Below, one piece after another: positions 1 through 12,421 of a stretch of DNA of 64,000 nucleotides. This stretch comes from Tachypleus tridentatus. Its lineage: Eukaryota > Arthropoda > Merostomata > Xiphosura > Limulidae. A program made the position numbers and the translations under genes. The notes below the pieces were generated by a model. It ran no database searches. It worked only from the letters and a program-made list of their open reading frames with translations, and had not been told where the DNA came from. Positions within the stretch are counted from its first letter, which is position 1, and every line of letters starts with the position of its first letter. The stretch spans positions 11,532,001-11,596,000 of the forward strand of contig NC_134830.1 in assembly GCF_004210375.1 (NCBI RefSeq), given 5' to 3'.

Positions 1-1017
1 TGCAAAGAAATTATCGAGTTTCAAGTACGTCACGCTCTTATTATAATCATGGCTCGAGATGGGCGCGCGCTGTTAAGTAGTAATTTACTTACTTATTTTC
101 ATTTAAGTTTCTTTTCCAACCTAATAAGTTTTTAATTTTAACATTACAGTTGCTTATGAAATAATTAATAAAAATTTACAAGAAAATAAACAAATTAATA
201 CTTAAGTATGGATTCTTGTTTGTTTGCCATCGGAAAATGAGCCATGTGAGCCTACGTTTTTGTAATGATGCTAGTTTTTCAAAATATAATTACTTTTTCA
301 CTTCATATATGCAATCTAGGATAAAAATTATTATGAAACACATAAAAAAATATAATGTCATTAACTATTATTATTTACCGGCTTTCTAACTAAGATATAC
401 ATTTGTTGAAAATTTGTTTGTTAGCTTATTGAGCCGCATAACACAAGATCAAACTAATGAAACTAAGGCCAAATATTTCCAGACTGGGACTTGAATGAAC
501 CAGTCTCGTAATGAATTTAGTAAAACAGAATTTTATCTTCCTATTGGCTTTAAATAACCCAACAGTAAATGTCAGAAATGATTACTGGTATTTTTGAAAA
601 ATAAAACATGTAAGCATGCATGCAGATTTGACATTTTAGTAAAGAAAGAAACTTGGAAGCTTCGAGTTTAGAAGTTCAATGGCTCACCAATATCCATGCT
701 ATAAGTTTGCAGTTTTGCGTTACTCACACCTTCATATGGGGGTTGAAAGAAGTGTCACGTGCCACAAAGAAGCGAAGATTGAAAATTGATTTATATATTT
801 ACTTCACGAATTAAAAATTAAAACATATTTGATATTAAAGTAAGAAATATAATTTACGTTTTGATGCCAATTACACTGACATATATTCGTAATAAGTTTT
901 ATTTAATTTAGCGTGAAATGCTCAAAAAACGCAGATGCATTCATCTGGTTGAACTAGATTTATTTTGGAATAAGGGAAAAAATACACATAAACAAAGAAA
1001 TGACAAAGCAGCTCAAA

Positions 1018-2515
1018 TACGTCCCGGTACTAGTACTATCTTCAAAAATAAGTCCTGGTACTAGTACTATCTTCACAAATAAGTCCCGGAACTAGTACTA
1101 TCTTCAAAAATAAGTCCCGGTACTAGTACTATCTTCACAAATAAGTCCCGGAACTAGTACTATCTTCAAAAATAAGTCCCGGTACTAGTACTATCTTCAC
1201 AAATAAGTCCCGGAACTAGTAGTATCTTCAAAAGTAAGTCTCGGTAATAGTACTACCTTCAAAAATAAGTCCGGGAACTAGTACTACCTTCAAAAATATG
1301 TCCCGGTACTAGTACTACCTTCAAAAATAAGTCCCGAAACTAGTACTACCTTCAAAAATATGTCCCGGTACTAGTACTACCTTCAAAAATAAGTCCCGGA
1401 ACTAGTACTATCTTCAAAAGTAAGTCTCGGTAATAGTACTACCTTCAAAAATAAGTCCCGGAACTAGTACTACCTTCAAAAATATGTCCCGGTACTAGTA
1501 CTACCTTCAAAAATAAGTTCCGGAACTAGTACTACCTTCAAAAATAAGTCCGGTACTAGTACTACCTTCAAAAATAAGTTCCGGAACTAGTACTACCTTC
1601 AAAAATAAGTTCCGGAACTAGTACTACCTTCAAAATAAGTCCAGTACTAGTACTACCTTCAAAAATAAGTTCCGGAACTAGTACTACCTTCAAAAATAAG
1701 TTCCGGAACTAGTACTACCTTCAAAAATAAGTTCCGGAACTAGTACTACCTTCAAAAATAAGTCCCGGTACTAGTACTACCTTCAAAAATAAGTTCCGGA
1801 ACTAGTACTACCTTCAAAATAAGTCCCGGTACTAGTACTACCTTCAAAAATAAGTTCCGGAACTAGTACTACCTTCAAAATAAGTTCCGGAACTAGTACT
1901 ACCTTCAAAAATAAGTCCCGGTACTAGTACTACCTTCAAAAATAAGTTCCGGAACTAGTACTACCTTCAAAAATAAGTTCCGGAACTAGTACTACCTTCA
2001 AAAATAAGTCCCGAAACTAGTACTACCTTCAAAATAAGTCCCGGTACTAGTACTACCTTCAAAATAAGTTCCGGAACTAGTACTACCTTCAAAATAAGTC
2101 CCGGTACTAGTACTACCTTCAAAAATAAGTTCCGGAACTAGTACTACCTTCAAAAATAAGTTCCGGAACTAGTACTACCTTCAAAAATAAGTCCCGAAAC
2201 TAGTACTACCTTCAAAAATAAGTCCCGGTACTAGTACTACCTTCAAAAATAAGTTCCGGAACTAGTACTACCTTCAAAAATAAGTCCCGAAACTAGTACT
2301 ACCTTCAAAAATAAGTCCCGGTACTAGTACTACCTTCAAAAATAAGTTCGGAACTAGTACTACCTTCAAAAATAAGTTCCTAGTTCCGAACTAGTACTAC
2401 CTTCAAAAATAAGTCCCGGTACTAGTACTACCTTCAAAAATAAGTTCCGGAACTAGTACTACCTTCAAAAATAAGTCCCGGTACTAGTACTATCTTCAAA
2501 AATAAGTTCTGGTAT
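1018..2515. repeat. 31-bp minisatellite array, copy 1 (about 48 monomers)
   Basis: Tandem monomers of 31 bp, each with a run of A, a taagt element, a variable six-base core, actagtacta and ccttc. Two main subtypes alternate irregularly, one with a cccggtac core and one with ttccggaac. Early monomers have tatcttc and later ones accttc. A rare variant with tctcggtaatag occurs at about 1230 and 1416, exactly six monomers apart. The junction at about 2365-2390 is irregular. Confidence 0.97.
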
Positions 2516-2633
2516 CAACAATTTCATCCGTGAATTAAGTCAACTTTGAATGTAACTCTGTAGAAATATCTTGATCTACACACACTTTCACCCCCTTAGT
2601 ATAGTCTGCAGATTAAAACCTACTAATTTTACT

Positions 2634-2902
2634 GTTTGTTTTGAATTTCGCCCAAAGCTGCACGAGGGCTATCTGCGTTAGCCGTCCCTAATTTAGCAGT
2701 GTAAAACCAGAGGGAAGGCAGCTAGTCATCACCACCCACCGCCAACTCTTGAGCTGCTCCTTTACCAACGAATTGTGGGATTGACACTCACATTATAACA
2801 CCACACGGGTGAAATGGCGAGCATGTTTGGTATGACTGAGATTCGAACTCGCGACCCTCAGATTATGAGTTGAGTGTCTTAACCACCTGGCCATGCTAGA
2901 CC
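2634..2902 (-). mobile_element. tRNA-derived SINE, family 1, full length
   Basis: On the minus strand this has a tRNA-like head (box B ggttcgaatc-type sequence, Thr-like anticodon arm), a conserved body ending in ctagctgccttccctct, and a tail with cagatagccct and gtagctttg. It is flanked by a 12-bp direct repeat actaattttact (2622-2633 and 2903-2914), as expected for LINE-mediated insertion. Confidence 0.93.
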
Positions 2903-3183
2903 ACTAATTTTACTTCCGTACTATTTAATATATAAGTAAGTAAGTTATGTAGTAGCACTGAGCTAAAATAGGCATATGTTTGCCATGCATTTACTTCTAC
3001 TTGGTAAAATAATGAGCCAAAGAGGTTAAATGAAAGATATTATGTAATGTAGCACCGCAATGTGTTGTTGTGTTTTTGTTTTCTTTTTCGGGGCATTTAT
3101 AATATAAACATATCTACCAGTGTTTCCCCTGAAATATCCAAGGCGAGTAGAATTCAAAATAAATCTAGGCACAAATTGATATA

Positions 3184-3356
3184 CAGTGGAACCCTCTAAA
3201 ACAGCCACCTTCGGGACTGAGACAAACTGGCCTGATTGGAGGTGTTCCCCTGTACATAAGTAGAGATTATGTAAACAAAAAAAGGAACTGTGATTGAATG
3301 ACCGCTTTCAAGGGTTGACCGAATCTGAGGGGTGGCCGCTTAGAGGGGTTCCACTG
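3184..3356. mobile_element. Pogo/Tc1-superfamily MITE, 173 bp
   Basis: Imperfect terminal inverted repeats of about 26 bp start cagtggaacc at both ends, and the element is flanked by TA dinucleotides (3182-3183 and 3357-3358). It has no coding capacity. A TA target duplication and a terminal CAGT fit pogo-type elements; the superfamily call is an inference from these ends. Confidence 0.82.
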
Positions 3357-4069
3357 TAGTTGTCAATAACTGAATGACCATTAAAATGTTATTACTTTTA
3401 TGTTGTATTTTTTCCTCAAAATTAAAACCCGTTGATAACAGATGGTCTTGAAAAAATATATTTTTTATTGGCTCCTTTAACTATATGCATTTATTTATTT
3501 TTTCATTTATTTATACTAAACGCTCTAAAAGACAAATAAATGAAATAACTGAATATGTGGACTGAAATAGCAGTAAACTATATGTTACAAAATGGGTAAT
3601 TCGAGGGTTATATATTGTATTAAGACCATCTTAGGCTTTCAACGTCTTAAGGTTTTATCATCATTTATTTATTTCTTAATTTCATCAATAAAAAAAAATA
3701 TGTTTTTCATAACAGTTTTCTTTCTTCTCCAGCACGTGAAACTCGTAAGACTAGCTTCACTCTAAATAACAGGTTTCATTATGTTTAAAATTCATATATT
3801 TTTTTTTACAGTAAATCGATCTTGTGCGCTCATACGTTAACTACCACAGAGTTTAACTGCAGTATCTAAATATTCCGGTCATGAGTGCAGGATATTTGAT
3901 TAAAACTCTGAAACTTACTTCATACTCTTATAAACTTCTGTAAATAGTAAACACAGATTGTGTAAAACTGCACGCAATTTATGAAAATTTTACACGCTGT
4001 ATTTATTGCGCTGCAGGAAATATTTACAGAGCAGTTACATGATATTATAAGTAAACGTGGACTGACTTT

Positions 4070-4858
4070 ACAAATATATGTGATAATTCTATCATTAACC
4101 CTACAATTTATTCCAAATGGATACTAACATTTTACTAACTATTGTCAGTATGAAGTAAGTGTATTATTTTACGGTATTTTACTAATAGTACGTATAATAT
4201 TTCTACCAATCATGCAAGTATCATACTAGGACTGAATACAACATTGCATGTTGTTCACTGATATAAATTAAATGTCAAAATCGTGTTCTCTTCACATTGT
4301 AACTGAATTCATACAAAATGGATACTATAAATGAAACATAACACTGATATCAGTCTTGGACTGAAATACAATACTGCTGGTTGTCAACAGACTTTACATG
4401 AATATTCTATGTATATCGAACTCTGACGAAAATACGAAACTCTTCTTTGATCGCATTTTTTAAGTAAACAGAGTACTGTTATCCACTTTGAATAAAATCC
4501 AATGATACTAGTTATTTGTACCTTTAAAACTATGCAAACGTTATAACTTTACTTTAATACCGAACATATATGTTTTCACTAAAATATATTAGTTGTAGTT
4601 ATCCACAGAATATAATTAGATACCATAGAAATAAAATACTATAAAATACTAAAATTCTGGTTCTTCAAACATTATAGCTAAATAACACACAAATATTACA
4701 CTGTAACTAAAATACAGTAGTTGTGGTTATCTGCAGAATATAATTAGATACCATAGAAATAAAATACTAAAATTCTGGTTCTGCAAACATTATAGCTAAG
4801 TAACATAAAAATATTACACTATGACTAAAATACCATACAAATATTATACTGACTAAAA
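4070..4858. repeat. Decayed AT-rich tandem repeat in duplication copy 1
   Basis: Recurring but diverged words: actaaaatacca, aaatattacact, attatagctaa, and a short phrase meaning roughly 'ctggttgttcacag'. Spacing is loosely 40-65 bp. Two stretches around 4600-4680 and 4720-4800 are near-identical neighbours. The matching stretch in copy 2 is about 10200-10990. Confidence 0.6.
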
Positions 4859-4870
4859 GTCAGTTTAAAT

Positions 4871-4930
4871 TTGTTTGTTTGTTTTGGGAATTTCGCACAA
4901 AGCTACTCGAGGGCTATCTGTGCTAGCCGT
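4871..4930 (-). mobile_element. SINE family 1 tail, cut by the duplication breakpoint
   Basis: Only the 3' tail of the minus-strand SINE is present, preceded by the target-site word gtcagtttaaat (4859-4870). It is identical in position to the SINE that is complete at 11003-11279. The break follows gctagccgt. Confidence 0.93.
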
Positions 4931-6006
4931 GTACTTAGACCCTTTCAGATTATGCTGAAAATCATTTTCCACAATGTGACGCTTTGTGCAAAGAAATTAT
5001 CGAGTTTCAAGTACGTCACGCTCTTATTATAATCATGGCTCGAGATGGGCGCGCGCTGTTAAGTAGTAATTTACTTACTTATTTTCATTTAAGTTTCTTT
5101 TCCAACCTAATAAGTTTTTAATTTTAACATTACAGTTGCTTATGAAATAATTAATAAAAATTTACAAGAAAATAAACAAATTAATACTTAAGTATGGATT
5201 CTTGTTTGTTTGCCATCTGAAAATGAGCCATGTGAGCCTACGTTTTTGTAATGATGCTAGTTTTTCAAAATATAATTACTTTTTCACTTCATATATGCAA
5301 TCTAGGATAAAAAATTATTATGAAACACATAAAAAAATATAATGTCATTAACTATTATTATTTACCGGCTTTCTAACTAAGATATACATTTGTTGAAAAT
5401 TTGTTTGTTAGCTTATTGAGCCGCATAACACAAGAGCAAACTAATGAAACTAAGGCCAAATATTTCCAGACTGGGACTTGAATGAACCAGTCTCGTAATG
5501 AATTTAGTAAAACAGAATTTTATCTTCCTATTGGCTTTAAATAACCCAACAGTAAATGTCAGAAATGATTACTGGTATTTTTGAAAAATAAAACATGTAA
5601 GCATGCATGCAGATTTGACATTTTAGTAAAGAAAGAAACTTGGAAGCTTCGAGTTTAGAAGTTCAATGGCTCACCAATATCCATGCTATAAGTTTGCAGT
5701 TTTGCGTTACTCACACCTTCATATGGGGGTTGAAAGAAGTGTCACGAGCCACAAAGAAGCGAAGATTGAAAATTGATTTATATATTTACTTCACGAATTA
5801 AAAATTAAAGCATATTTGATGTTAAAGTAAGAAATATAATTTACGTTTTGATGCCAATTACACTGACATATATTCGTAATAAGTTTTATTTAATTTAGCG
5901 TGAAATGCTCAAAAAACGCAGATGCATTCATCTGGTTGAACTAGATTTATTTTGGAATAAGGGAAAAAATACACATAAACAAAGAAATGACAAAGCAGCT
6001 CAAATA

Positions 6007-8648
6007 CGTCCCGGTACTAGTACTATCTTCAAAATAAGTCCGGTACTAGTACTATCTTCACAAATAAGTCCCGGAACTAGTACTATCTTCAAAATAAGTC
6101 CCGGTACTAGTACTATCTTCACAAATAAGTCCCGGAACTAGTACTATCTTCAAAAATAAGTCCCGGTACTAGTACTATCTTCACAAATAAGTCCCGGAAC
6201 TAGTACTATCTTCAAAAGTAAGTCTCGGTAATAGTACTACCTTCAAAAATAAGTCCGGGAACTAGTACTACCTTCAAAAATATGTCCCGGTACTAGTACT
6301 ACCTTCAAAAATAAGTCCCGAAACTAGTACTACCTTCAAAAATATGTCCCGGTACTAGTACTACCTTCAAAAATAAGTCCCGGAACTAGTACTACCTTCA
6401 AAAATATGTCCCGGTACTAGTACTACCTTCAAAAATAAGTCCCGAAACTAGTACTACCTTCAAAAATATGTCCCGGTACTAGTACTACCTTCAAAAATAA
6501 GTCCCGGAACTAGTACTATCTTCAAAAGTAAGTCTCGGTAATAGTACTACCTTCAAAAATAAGTCCCGGAACTAGTACTACCTTCAAAAATATGTCCCGG
6601 TACTAGTACTACCTTCAAAAATAAGTCCCGGTACTAGTACTACCTTCAAAATAAGTTACGGAACTAGTACTACCTTCAAAATAAGTTCCGGAACTAGTAC
6701 TACCTTCAAAAATAAGTCCCGGTACTAGTACTACCTTCAAAAATAAGTCCCGGAACTAGTACTACCTTCAAAAATAAGTCCCGGTACTAGTACTACCTTC
6801 AAAAATAAGTCCCGGTACTAGTACTACCTTCAAAAATAAGTTCCGGAACTAGTACTACCTTCAAAAATAAGTCCCGAAACTAGTACTACCTTCAAAAATA
6901 AGTCCCGGTACTAGTACTACCTTCAAAAATAAGTTCCGGAACTAGTACTACCTTCAAAAATAAGTTCCGGAACTAGTACTACCTTCAAAAATAAGTCCCG
7001 GTACTAGTATTACCTTCAAAAATAAGTTCCGGAACTAGTACTACCTTCAAAAATAAGTCCCGGTACTAGTACTACCTTCAAAAATAAGTTCCGGAACTAG
7101 TACTACCTTCAAAAATAAGTTCCGGAACTAGTACTACCTTCAAAAATAAGTCCCGGTACTAGTACTACCTTCAAAAATAAGTCCCGGTACTAGTACTACC
7201 TTCAAAAATAAGTTCCGGAACTAGTACTACCTTCAAAAATAAGTCCCGGTACTAGTACTACCTTCAAAAATAAGTTCCGGAACTAGTACTACCTTCAAAA
7301 ATAAGTCCCGGTACTAGTACTACCTTCAAAAATAAGTCCCGGTACTAGTACTACCTTCAAAAATAAGTTCCGGTACTAGTACTACCTTCAAAAATAAGTC
7401 CCGGTACTAGTACTACCTTCAAAAATAAGTCTCCGTACTAGTACTACCTTCAAAAATAAGTCCCGGTACTAGTACTACCTTCAAAAATAAGTCCCGAAAC
7501 TAGTACTACCTTCAAAAATATGTCCCGGTACTAGTACTACCTTCAAAAATAAGTCCCGGAACTAGTACTATCTTCAAAAGTAAGTCTCGGTAATAGTACT
7601 ACCTTCAAAAATAAGTCCCGGAACTAGTACTACCTTCAAAAATATGTCCCGGTACTAGTACTACCTTCAAAAATAAGTCCCGGTACTAGTACTACCTTCA
7701 AAAATAAGTTCCGGAACTAGTACTACCTTCAAAAATAAGTTCCGGAACTAGTACTACCTTCAAAAATAAGTCCCGGTACTAGTACTACCTTCAAAAATAA
7801 GTTCCGGAACTAGTACTACCTTCTAAAATAAGTCCCGGTACTAGTACTACCTTCAAAAATAAGTCCCGGTACTAGTACTACCTTCAAAAATAAGTTCCGG
7901 AACTAGTACTACCTTCAAAAATAAGTCCCGAAACTAGTACTACCTTCAAAAATAAGTCCCGGTACTAGTACTACCTTCAAAAATAAGTTCCGGAACTAGT
8001 ACTACCTTCAAAAATAAGTTCCGGAACTAGTACTACCTTCAAAAATAAGTCCCGGTACTAGTATTACCTTCAAAAATAAGTTCCGGAACTAGTACTACCT
8101 TCAAAAATAAGTCCCGGTACTAGTACTACCTTCAAAAATAAGTTCCGGAACTAGTACTACCTTCAAAAATAAGTTCCGGAACTAGTACTACCTTCAAAAA
8201 TAAGTCCCGGTACTAGTACTACCTTCAAAAATAAGTCCCGGTACTAGTACTACCTTCAAAAATAAGTTCCGGAACTAGTACTACCTTCAAAAATAAGTCC
8301 CGGTACTAGTACTACCTTCAAAAATAAGTTCCGGAACTAGTACTACCTTCAAAAATAAGTCCCGGTACTAGTACTACCTTCAAAAATAAGTCCCGGTACT
8401 AGTACTACCTTCAAAAATAAGTTCCGGTACTAGTACTACCTTCAAAAATAAGTCCCGGTACTAGTACTACCTTCAAAAATAAGTCTCCGTACTAGTACTA
8501 CCTTCAAAAATAAGTCCCGGTACTAGTACTACCTTCAAAAATAAGTTCCGGAACTAGTACTACCTTCAAAAATAAGTCCCGGTACTAGTACTACCTTCAA
8601 AAATAAGTTCCGGTACTAGTACTACCTTCAAAAATAAGTTCTGGTATC
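6007..8648. repeat. 31-bp minisatellite array, copy 2 (about 85 monomers), with a higher-order duplication
   Basis: Same monomer as the array at 1018-2515 but much longer. The tctcggtaatag variant occurs at about 6214, 6524 and 7576. Variants shared between two halves (gtattacc at 7007 and 8061, aagtctccg at 7427 and 8481) lie 1054 bp apart, which is exactly 34 monomers, so a block of 34 monomers was duplicated within this array. Confidence 0.97.
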
Positions 8649-8765
8649 AACAATTTCATCCGTGAATTAAGTCAACTTTGAATGTAACTCTGTAGAAATA
8701 TATTGATCTGCACACACTTTCACCCCCTTAGTATAGTCTGTAGATTAAAACCTACTAATTTTACT

Positions 8766-9034
8766 GTTTGTTTTGAATTTCGCGCAAAGCTGCACGAGGG
8801 CTATCTGCGTTAGCCGTCCCTAATTTAGCAGTGTAAAACCAGAGGGAAGGCAGCTAGTCATCACCACCCACCGCCAACTCTTGAGCTGCTCCTTTACCAA
8901 CGAATTGTGGGATTGACACTCACATTATAACACCACACGGGTGAAATGGCGAGCATGTTTGGTGTGACTGAGATTCGAACTCGCGACCCTCAGATTATGA
9001 GTTGAGTGTCTTAACCACCTGGCCATGCTAGACC
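8766..9034 (-). mobile_element. tRNA-derived SINE, family 1, copy-2 duplicate of the 2634 insertion
   Basis: Same insertion site and same 12-bp target duplication as the SINE at 2634-2902, carried along by the segmental duplication. It differs from it by only a few bases. Confidence 0.93.
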
Positions 9035-9315
9035 ACTAATTTTACTTCAGTACTATTTAATATATAAGTAAGTAATTTGTTTAGTAGCACTGAGCTAAAA
9101 TAGGCATATGTTTGCCATGCATTTACTTCTACTTGGTAAAATAATGAGCCAAAGAGATAAAATGAAAGATATTATGTAATGTAGCACCGCAATGTGTTGT
9201 TGTGTTTTTGTTTTCTTTTTCGGGGCATTTATAATATAAATATATCTACCAGTGTTTCCCCTGGAATATCCAAGGCGAGTAGAATTCAAAATAAATCTAG
9301 GCACAAATTGATATA

Positions 9316-9488
9316 CAGTGGAACCCTCTAAAACAGCCACATTCGGGACTGAGACAAACTGGCCTGATTGGAGGTGTTCCCCTGTACATAAGTAGAGATT
9401 ATGTAAACAAAAAAAGGAACTGTGATTGAATGATAGCTTTCAAGGGTTGACCGAATCTGAGGGGTGGCCGCTTAGAGGGGTTCCACTG
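9316..9488. mobile_element. Pogo/Tc1-superfamily MITE, duplicated copy
   Basis: Same element and flanks as at 3184-3356, with a few substitutions. TA flanks are at 9314-9315 and 9489-9490. Confidence 0.82.
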
Positions 9489-11002
9489 TAGTTGTCAATA
9501 ACTGAATGACCATTAAAATGTTATTACTTTTATGTTGTATTTTTTCCTCAAAATTAAAACCCGTTGATAACAGATGGTCTTGAAAAAATATATTTTTTAT
9601 TGGCTCCTTTAACTATATGCATTTATTTATTTTTTCATTTATTTATACTAAACGCTCTAAAAGACAAATAAATGAAATAACTGAATATGTGGACTGAAAT
9701 AGCAGTAAACTATATGTTACAAAATGGGTAATTCGAGGGTTATATATTGTATTAAGACCATCTTAGGCTTTCAACGTCTTAAGGTTTTATCATCATTTAT
9801 TTATTTCTTAATTTCATCAATAAAAAAAAATATGTTTTTCATAACAGTTTTCTTTCTTCTCCAGCACGTGAAACTCGTAAGACTAGCTTCACTCTAAATA
9901 ACAGGTTTCATTATGTTTAAAATTCATATATTTTTTTTTACAGTAAATCGATCTTGTGCGCTCATACGTTAACTACCACAGAGTTTAACTGCAGTATCTA
10001 AATGTTCCGGTTATGAGTGCAGGATATTTGATTAAAACTCTGAAACTTACTTCATACTCTTATAAACTTCTGTAAATAGTAAACACAGATTGTGTAAAAC
10101 TGCACGCAATTTATGAAAATTTTACACGCTGTATTTATTGCGCTGCAGGAAATATTTACAGAGCAGTTACATGATATTATAAGTAAACGTGGACTGACTT
10201 TACAAATACATGTGATAATTCTATCATTAACCCTACAATTTATTCCAAATGGATACTAACATTTTACTAACTATTGTCAGTATGAAGTAAGTGTATTATT
10301 TTACGGTATTTTACTAATAGTACGTATAATATTTCTACCAATCATGCAAGTATCATACTAGGACTGAATACAACATTGCATGTTGTTCACTGATATAAAT
10401 TAAATGTCATATATCTTGTTCTCTTCACATTGTAACTGAATTCATACAAAAGGGATACTATAAATGAAACATAACACTGATATCAGTCTTGGACTGAAAT
10501 ACAATACTGCTGGTTGTCAACAGACTTTACATGAATATTCTATGTATATCGAACTCTGACGAAAATACGAAACTCTTCTTTGATCGCATTTTTTAAGTAA
10601 ACAGAGTACTGTTATCCACTTTGAATAAAATCAATGATACTAGTTATTTGTACCTTTAAAACTATGCAAACGTTATAACTTTACTTTAATACCGAACATA
10701 TATGTTTTCACTAAAATATATTAGTTGTAGTTATCCACAGAATATAATTAGATACCATAGAAATAAAATACAATAAAATACTAAAATTCTGGTTCTTCAA
10801 ACATTATAGCTAAATAACACACAAATATTACACTGTAACTAAAATACAGTAGTTGTGGTTATCTGCAGAATATAATTAGATACCATAGAAATAAAATACT
10901 AAAATTCTGGTTCTGCAAACATTATAGCTAAGTAACATAAAAATATTACACTATGACTAAAATACCATACAAATATTATACTGACTAAAAGTCAGTTTAA
11001 AT

Positions 11003-11279
11003 TTGTTTGTTTGTTTTGGGAATTTCGCACAAAGCTACTCGAGGGCTATCTGTGCTAGCCGTCCCTAATTTAGCAGTGTAAGACTAGAGGGAAGGCAGCT
11101 AGTCATCACCACCCACCGCCAACTCTTGGGCTACTCTTTTACCAACGAATAGTGGGATTGACCGTCACATTATACACCCCCACGGCTGGGAGGGAGAGCA
11201 TGTTTAGCGCGACGCGGGCGCGAACCCGCGACTCTCGGATTACGAGTCGCACGCCTTACGCGCTAGGCCATGCCGGGCC
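11003..11279 (-). mobile_element. tRNA-derived SINE, family 1, full length
   Basis: Complete minus-strand copy with a Thr-like tRNA head at the right. A 12-bp target duplication gtcagtttaaat flanks it (10991-11002 and 11280-11291). It predates the segmental duplication, because the copy-1 breakpoint lies inside it. Confidence 0.95.
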
Positions 11280-11291
11280 GTCAGTTTAAAT

Positions 11292-11990
11292 ATCATACTA
11301 TGATAAAAACAAGACACGCTAATGGTCGTCAGTTTATTATAACTAAATATTATACATATAATCACACAATATATATATATATACTACTATTAGCATATTG
11401 TAATAATATAACTGAAGCCCACATATGTATCATACTATGAATAAGATACCATATATATCTCATGTTATGAGTAAAATATAGTAACATAATTAAAATCTTA
11501 TACTAGTAGCTTATTACACGTTATGATTAAATACCATAAAAATATTGTGCTACGAGTAAAACACCATAAAAACATTAAATTATGAGAAAATATAAATCAT
11601 GCTATTAATTACAATATTATTACCTATGTAACATATTACTGCCTGTCGGAATATTATATTAAACATCCGGACAAAATGACAAAATACCATAACACTAGTT
11701 GTCAAAACATTGTAACTATATAGTTCACAAACGTCATACTGTGACTAACTACGGGCTGACTTACAAGACAAAACACCAGGTTTCGATACTTCTTGTGGGC
11801 AAGGCACATCTAATTCATTGAATAGCTTTGTGCTTAACTTCAAGTAGAAAAAAACAAGAAAAACTATGACTGAAACAAAATCTTACTGGTTATCTACACA
11901 TTTTAATCAAATACAATATTACTATAAATAGAATATTACGAAAATGCCAGACAATAGTCAATAGCTTGGCTGAGTTAAGTCATTTTAACT
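11292..11990. repeat. Decayed AT-rich tandem repeat; includes a short-SINE remnant near 11775-11870
   Basis: Diverged repeats of the kind seen at 4070-4858, with words such as 'atactatga.taaaatacca'. A TA microsatellite lies at about 11370-11386. From about 11775 the sequence ggtttcgatac followed by gggcaaggcaca and gctttgtgctta looks like the box B and tail of a short SINE. No gene was recognised. Confidence 0.5.
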
Positions 11991-11992
11991 AT

Positions 11993-12266
11993 GTTTTGTT
12001 TGTTTGTTTTTTGAATTTTGCACAAAGCTACTCGAGGGCTATCTGTGCTAGCCGTTCCTAATTTAGCAGTGTAAGACTAGAGGGAAGGCAGTTAGTCATC
12101 ACCACCCACCGCCAACTCTTGGGCTACTCTTTTACCAGCGAAAAAGTGGGATTGACCGTCACATTACAACGCCCCCACGGCTGAAAGGGCGAGCATGTTT
12201 GGTGCGACTCGGGCGCGAACCCGCGACCCTCAGATTACGAAGCGCACGCCTTAACGCGCTAGGCCA
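11993..12266 (-). mobile_element. tRNA-derived SINE, family 1
   Basis: Minus-strand copy with full body and tRNA head. It is flanked by attttaacta-like words on both sides. The host sequence on either side is itself a short duplication (about 11930-11990 and 12292-12350, sharing caatagtcaatagcttggct). Confidence 0.92.
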
Positions 12267-12421
12267 CATTTTTTAACTAAATACAATCTACATAGAATAT
12301 TACTATAATGCCAAACAATAGTCAATAGCTTGGCTGAGTCAAATCAATTATTGAAATCGTGTAAACCAACTTAATTAATAATTGAGCTGTTATTAAGACT
12401 GCTCAACACTTGTTATTAAAC

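Larger units (their letters stand above)
1..4930. repeat. Segmental tandem duplication, copy 1 (left end outside window)
   Basis: Base 1 onward matches position 4987 onward almost base for base, with scattered substitutions and single-base indels. The copy contains, in order, about 1 kb of AT-rich sequence, the 31-bp minisatellite, a SINE, a pogo-type MITE, a decayed AT-rich tandem repeat and a SINE tail. It stops inside that SINE tail at 4930, where the sequence jumps to the start of copy 2. No host gene was recognised inside. Confidence 0.95.
4931..11062. repeat. Segmental tandem duplication, copy 2
   Basis: Second copy of the same segment. Its first 56 bases (4931-4986) correspond to sequence left of the window in copy 1. 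It runs into an intact SINE (11003-11279), and the point matching the break in copy 1 is near 11062. Copy 2 is about 1.1 kb longer mainly because its minisatellite is expanded. Differences between copies look like a few percent or less. Uncollapsed haplotypes in the assembly are an alternative explanation. Confidence 0.93.

Noticed and set aside
1018..2515. CRISPR-like appearance of regularly spaced short repeats
   Set aside because: Monomers are contiguous with no unique spacers, and the context is a eukaryotic genome.
3026..3208. Duplicated minus-strand ORFs (also 9095-9340)
   Set aside because: They overlap the MITE end and AT-rich flank, are duplicated only because the segment is, and show no family features.
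5905..6141. 78-codon ORF reading repeated PGTSTIF
   Set aside because: It is a translation of the 31-bp minisatellite; since 31 is not a multiple of three the frame rotates and soon stops. The equivalent stretch in copy 1 is not open.
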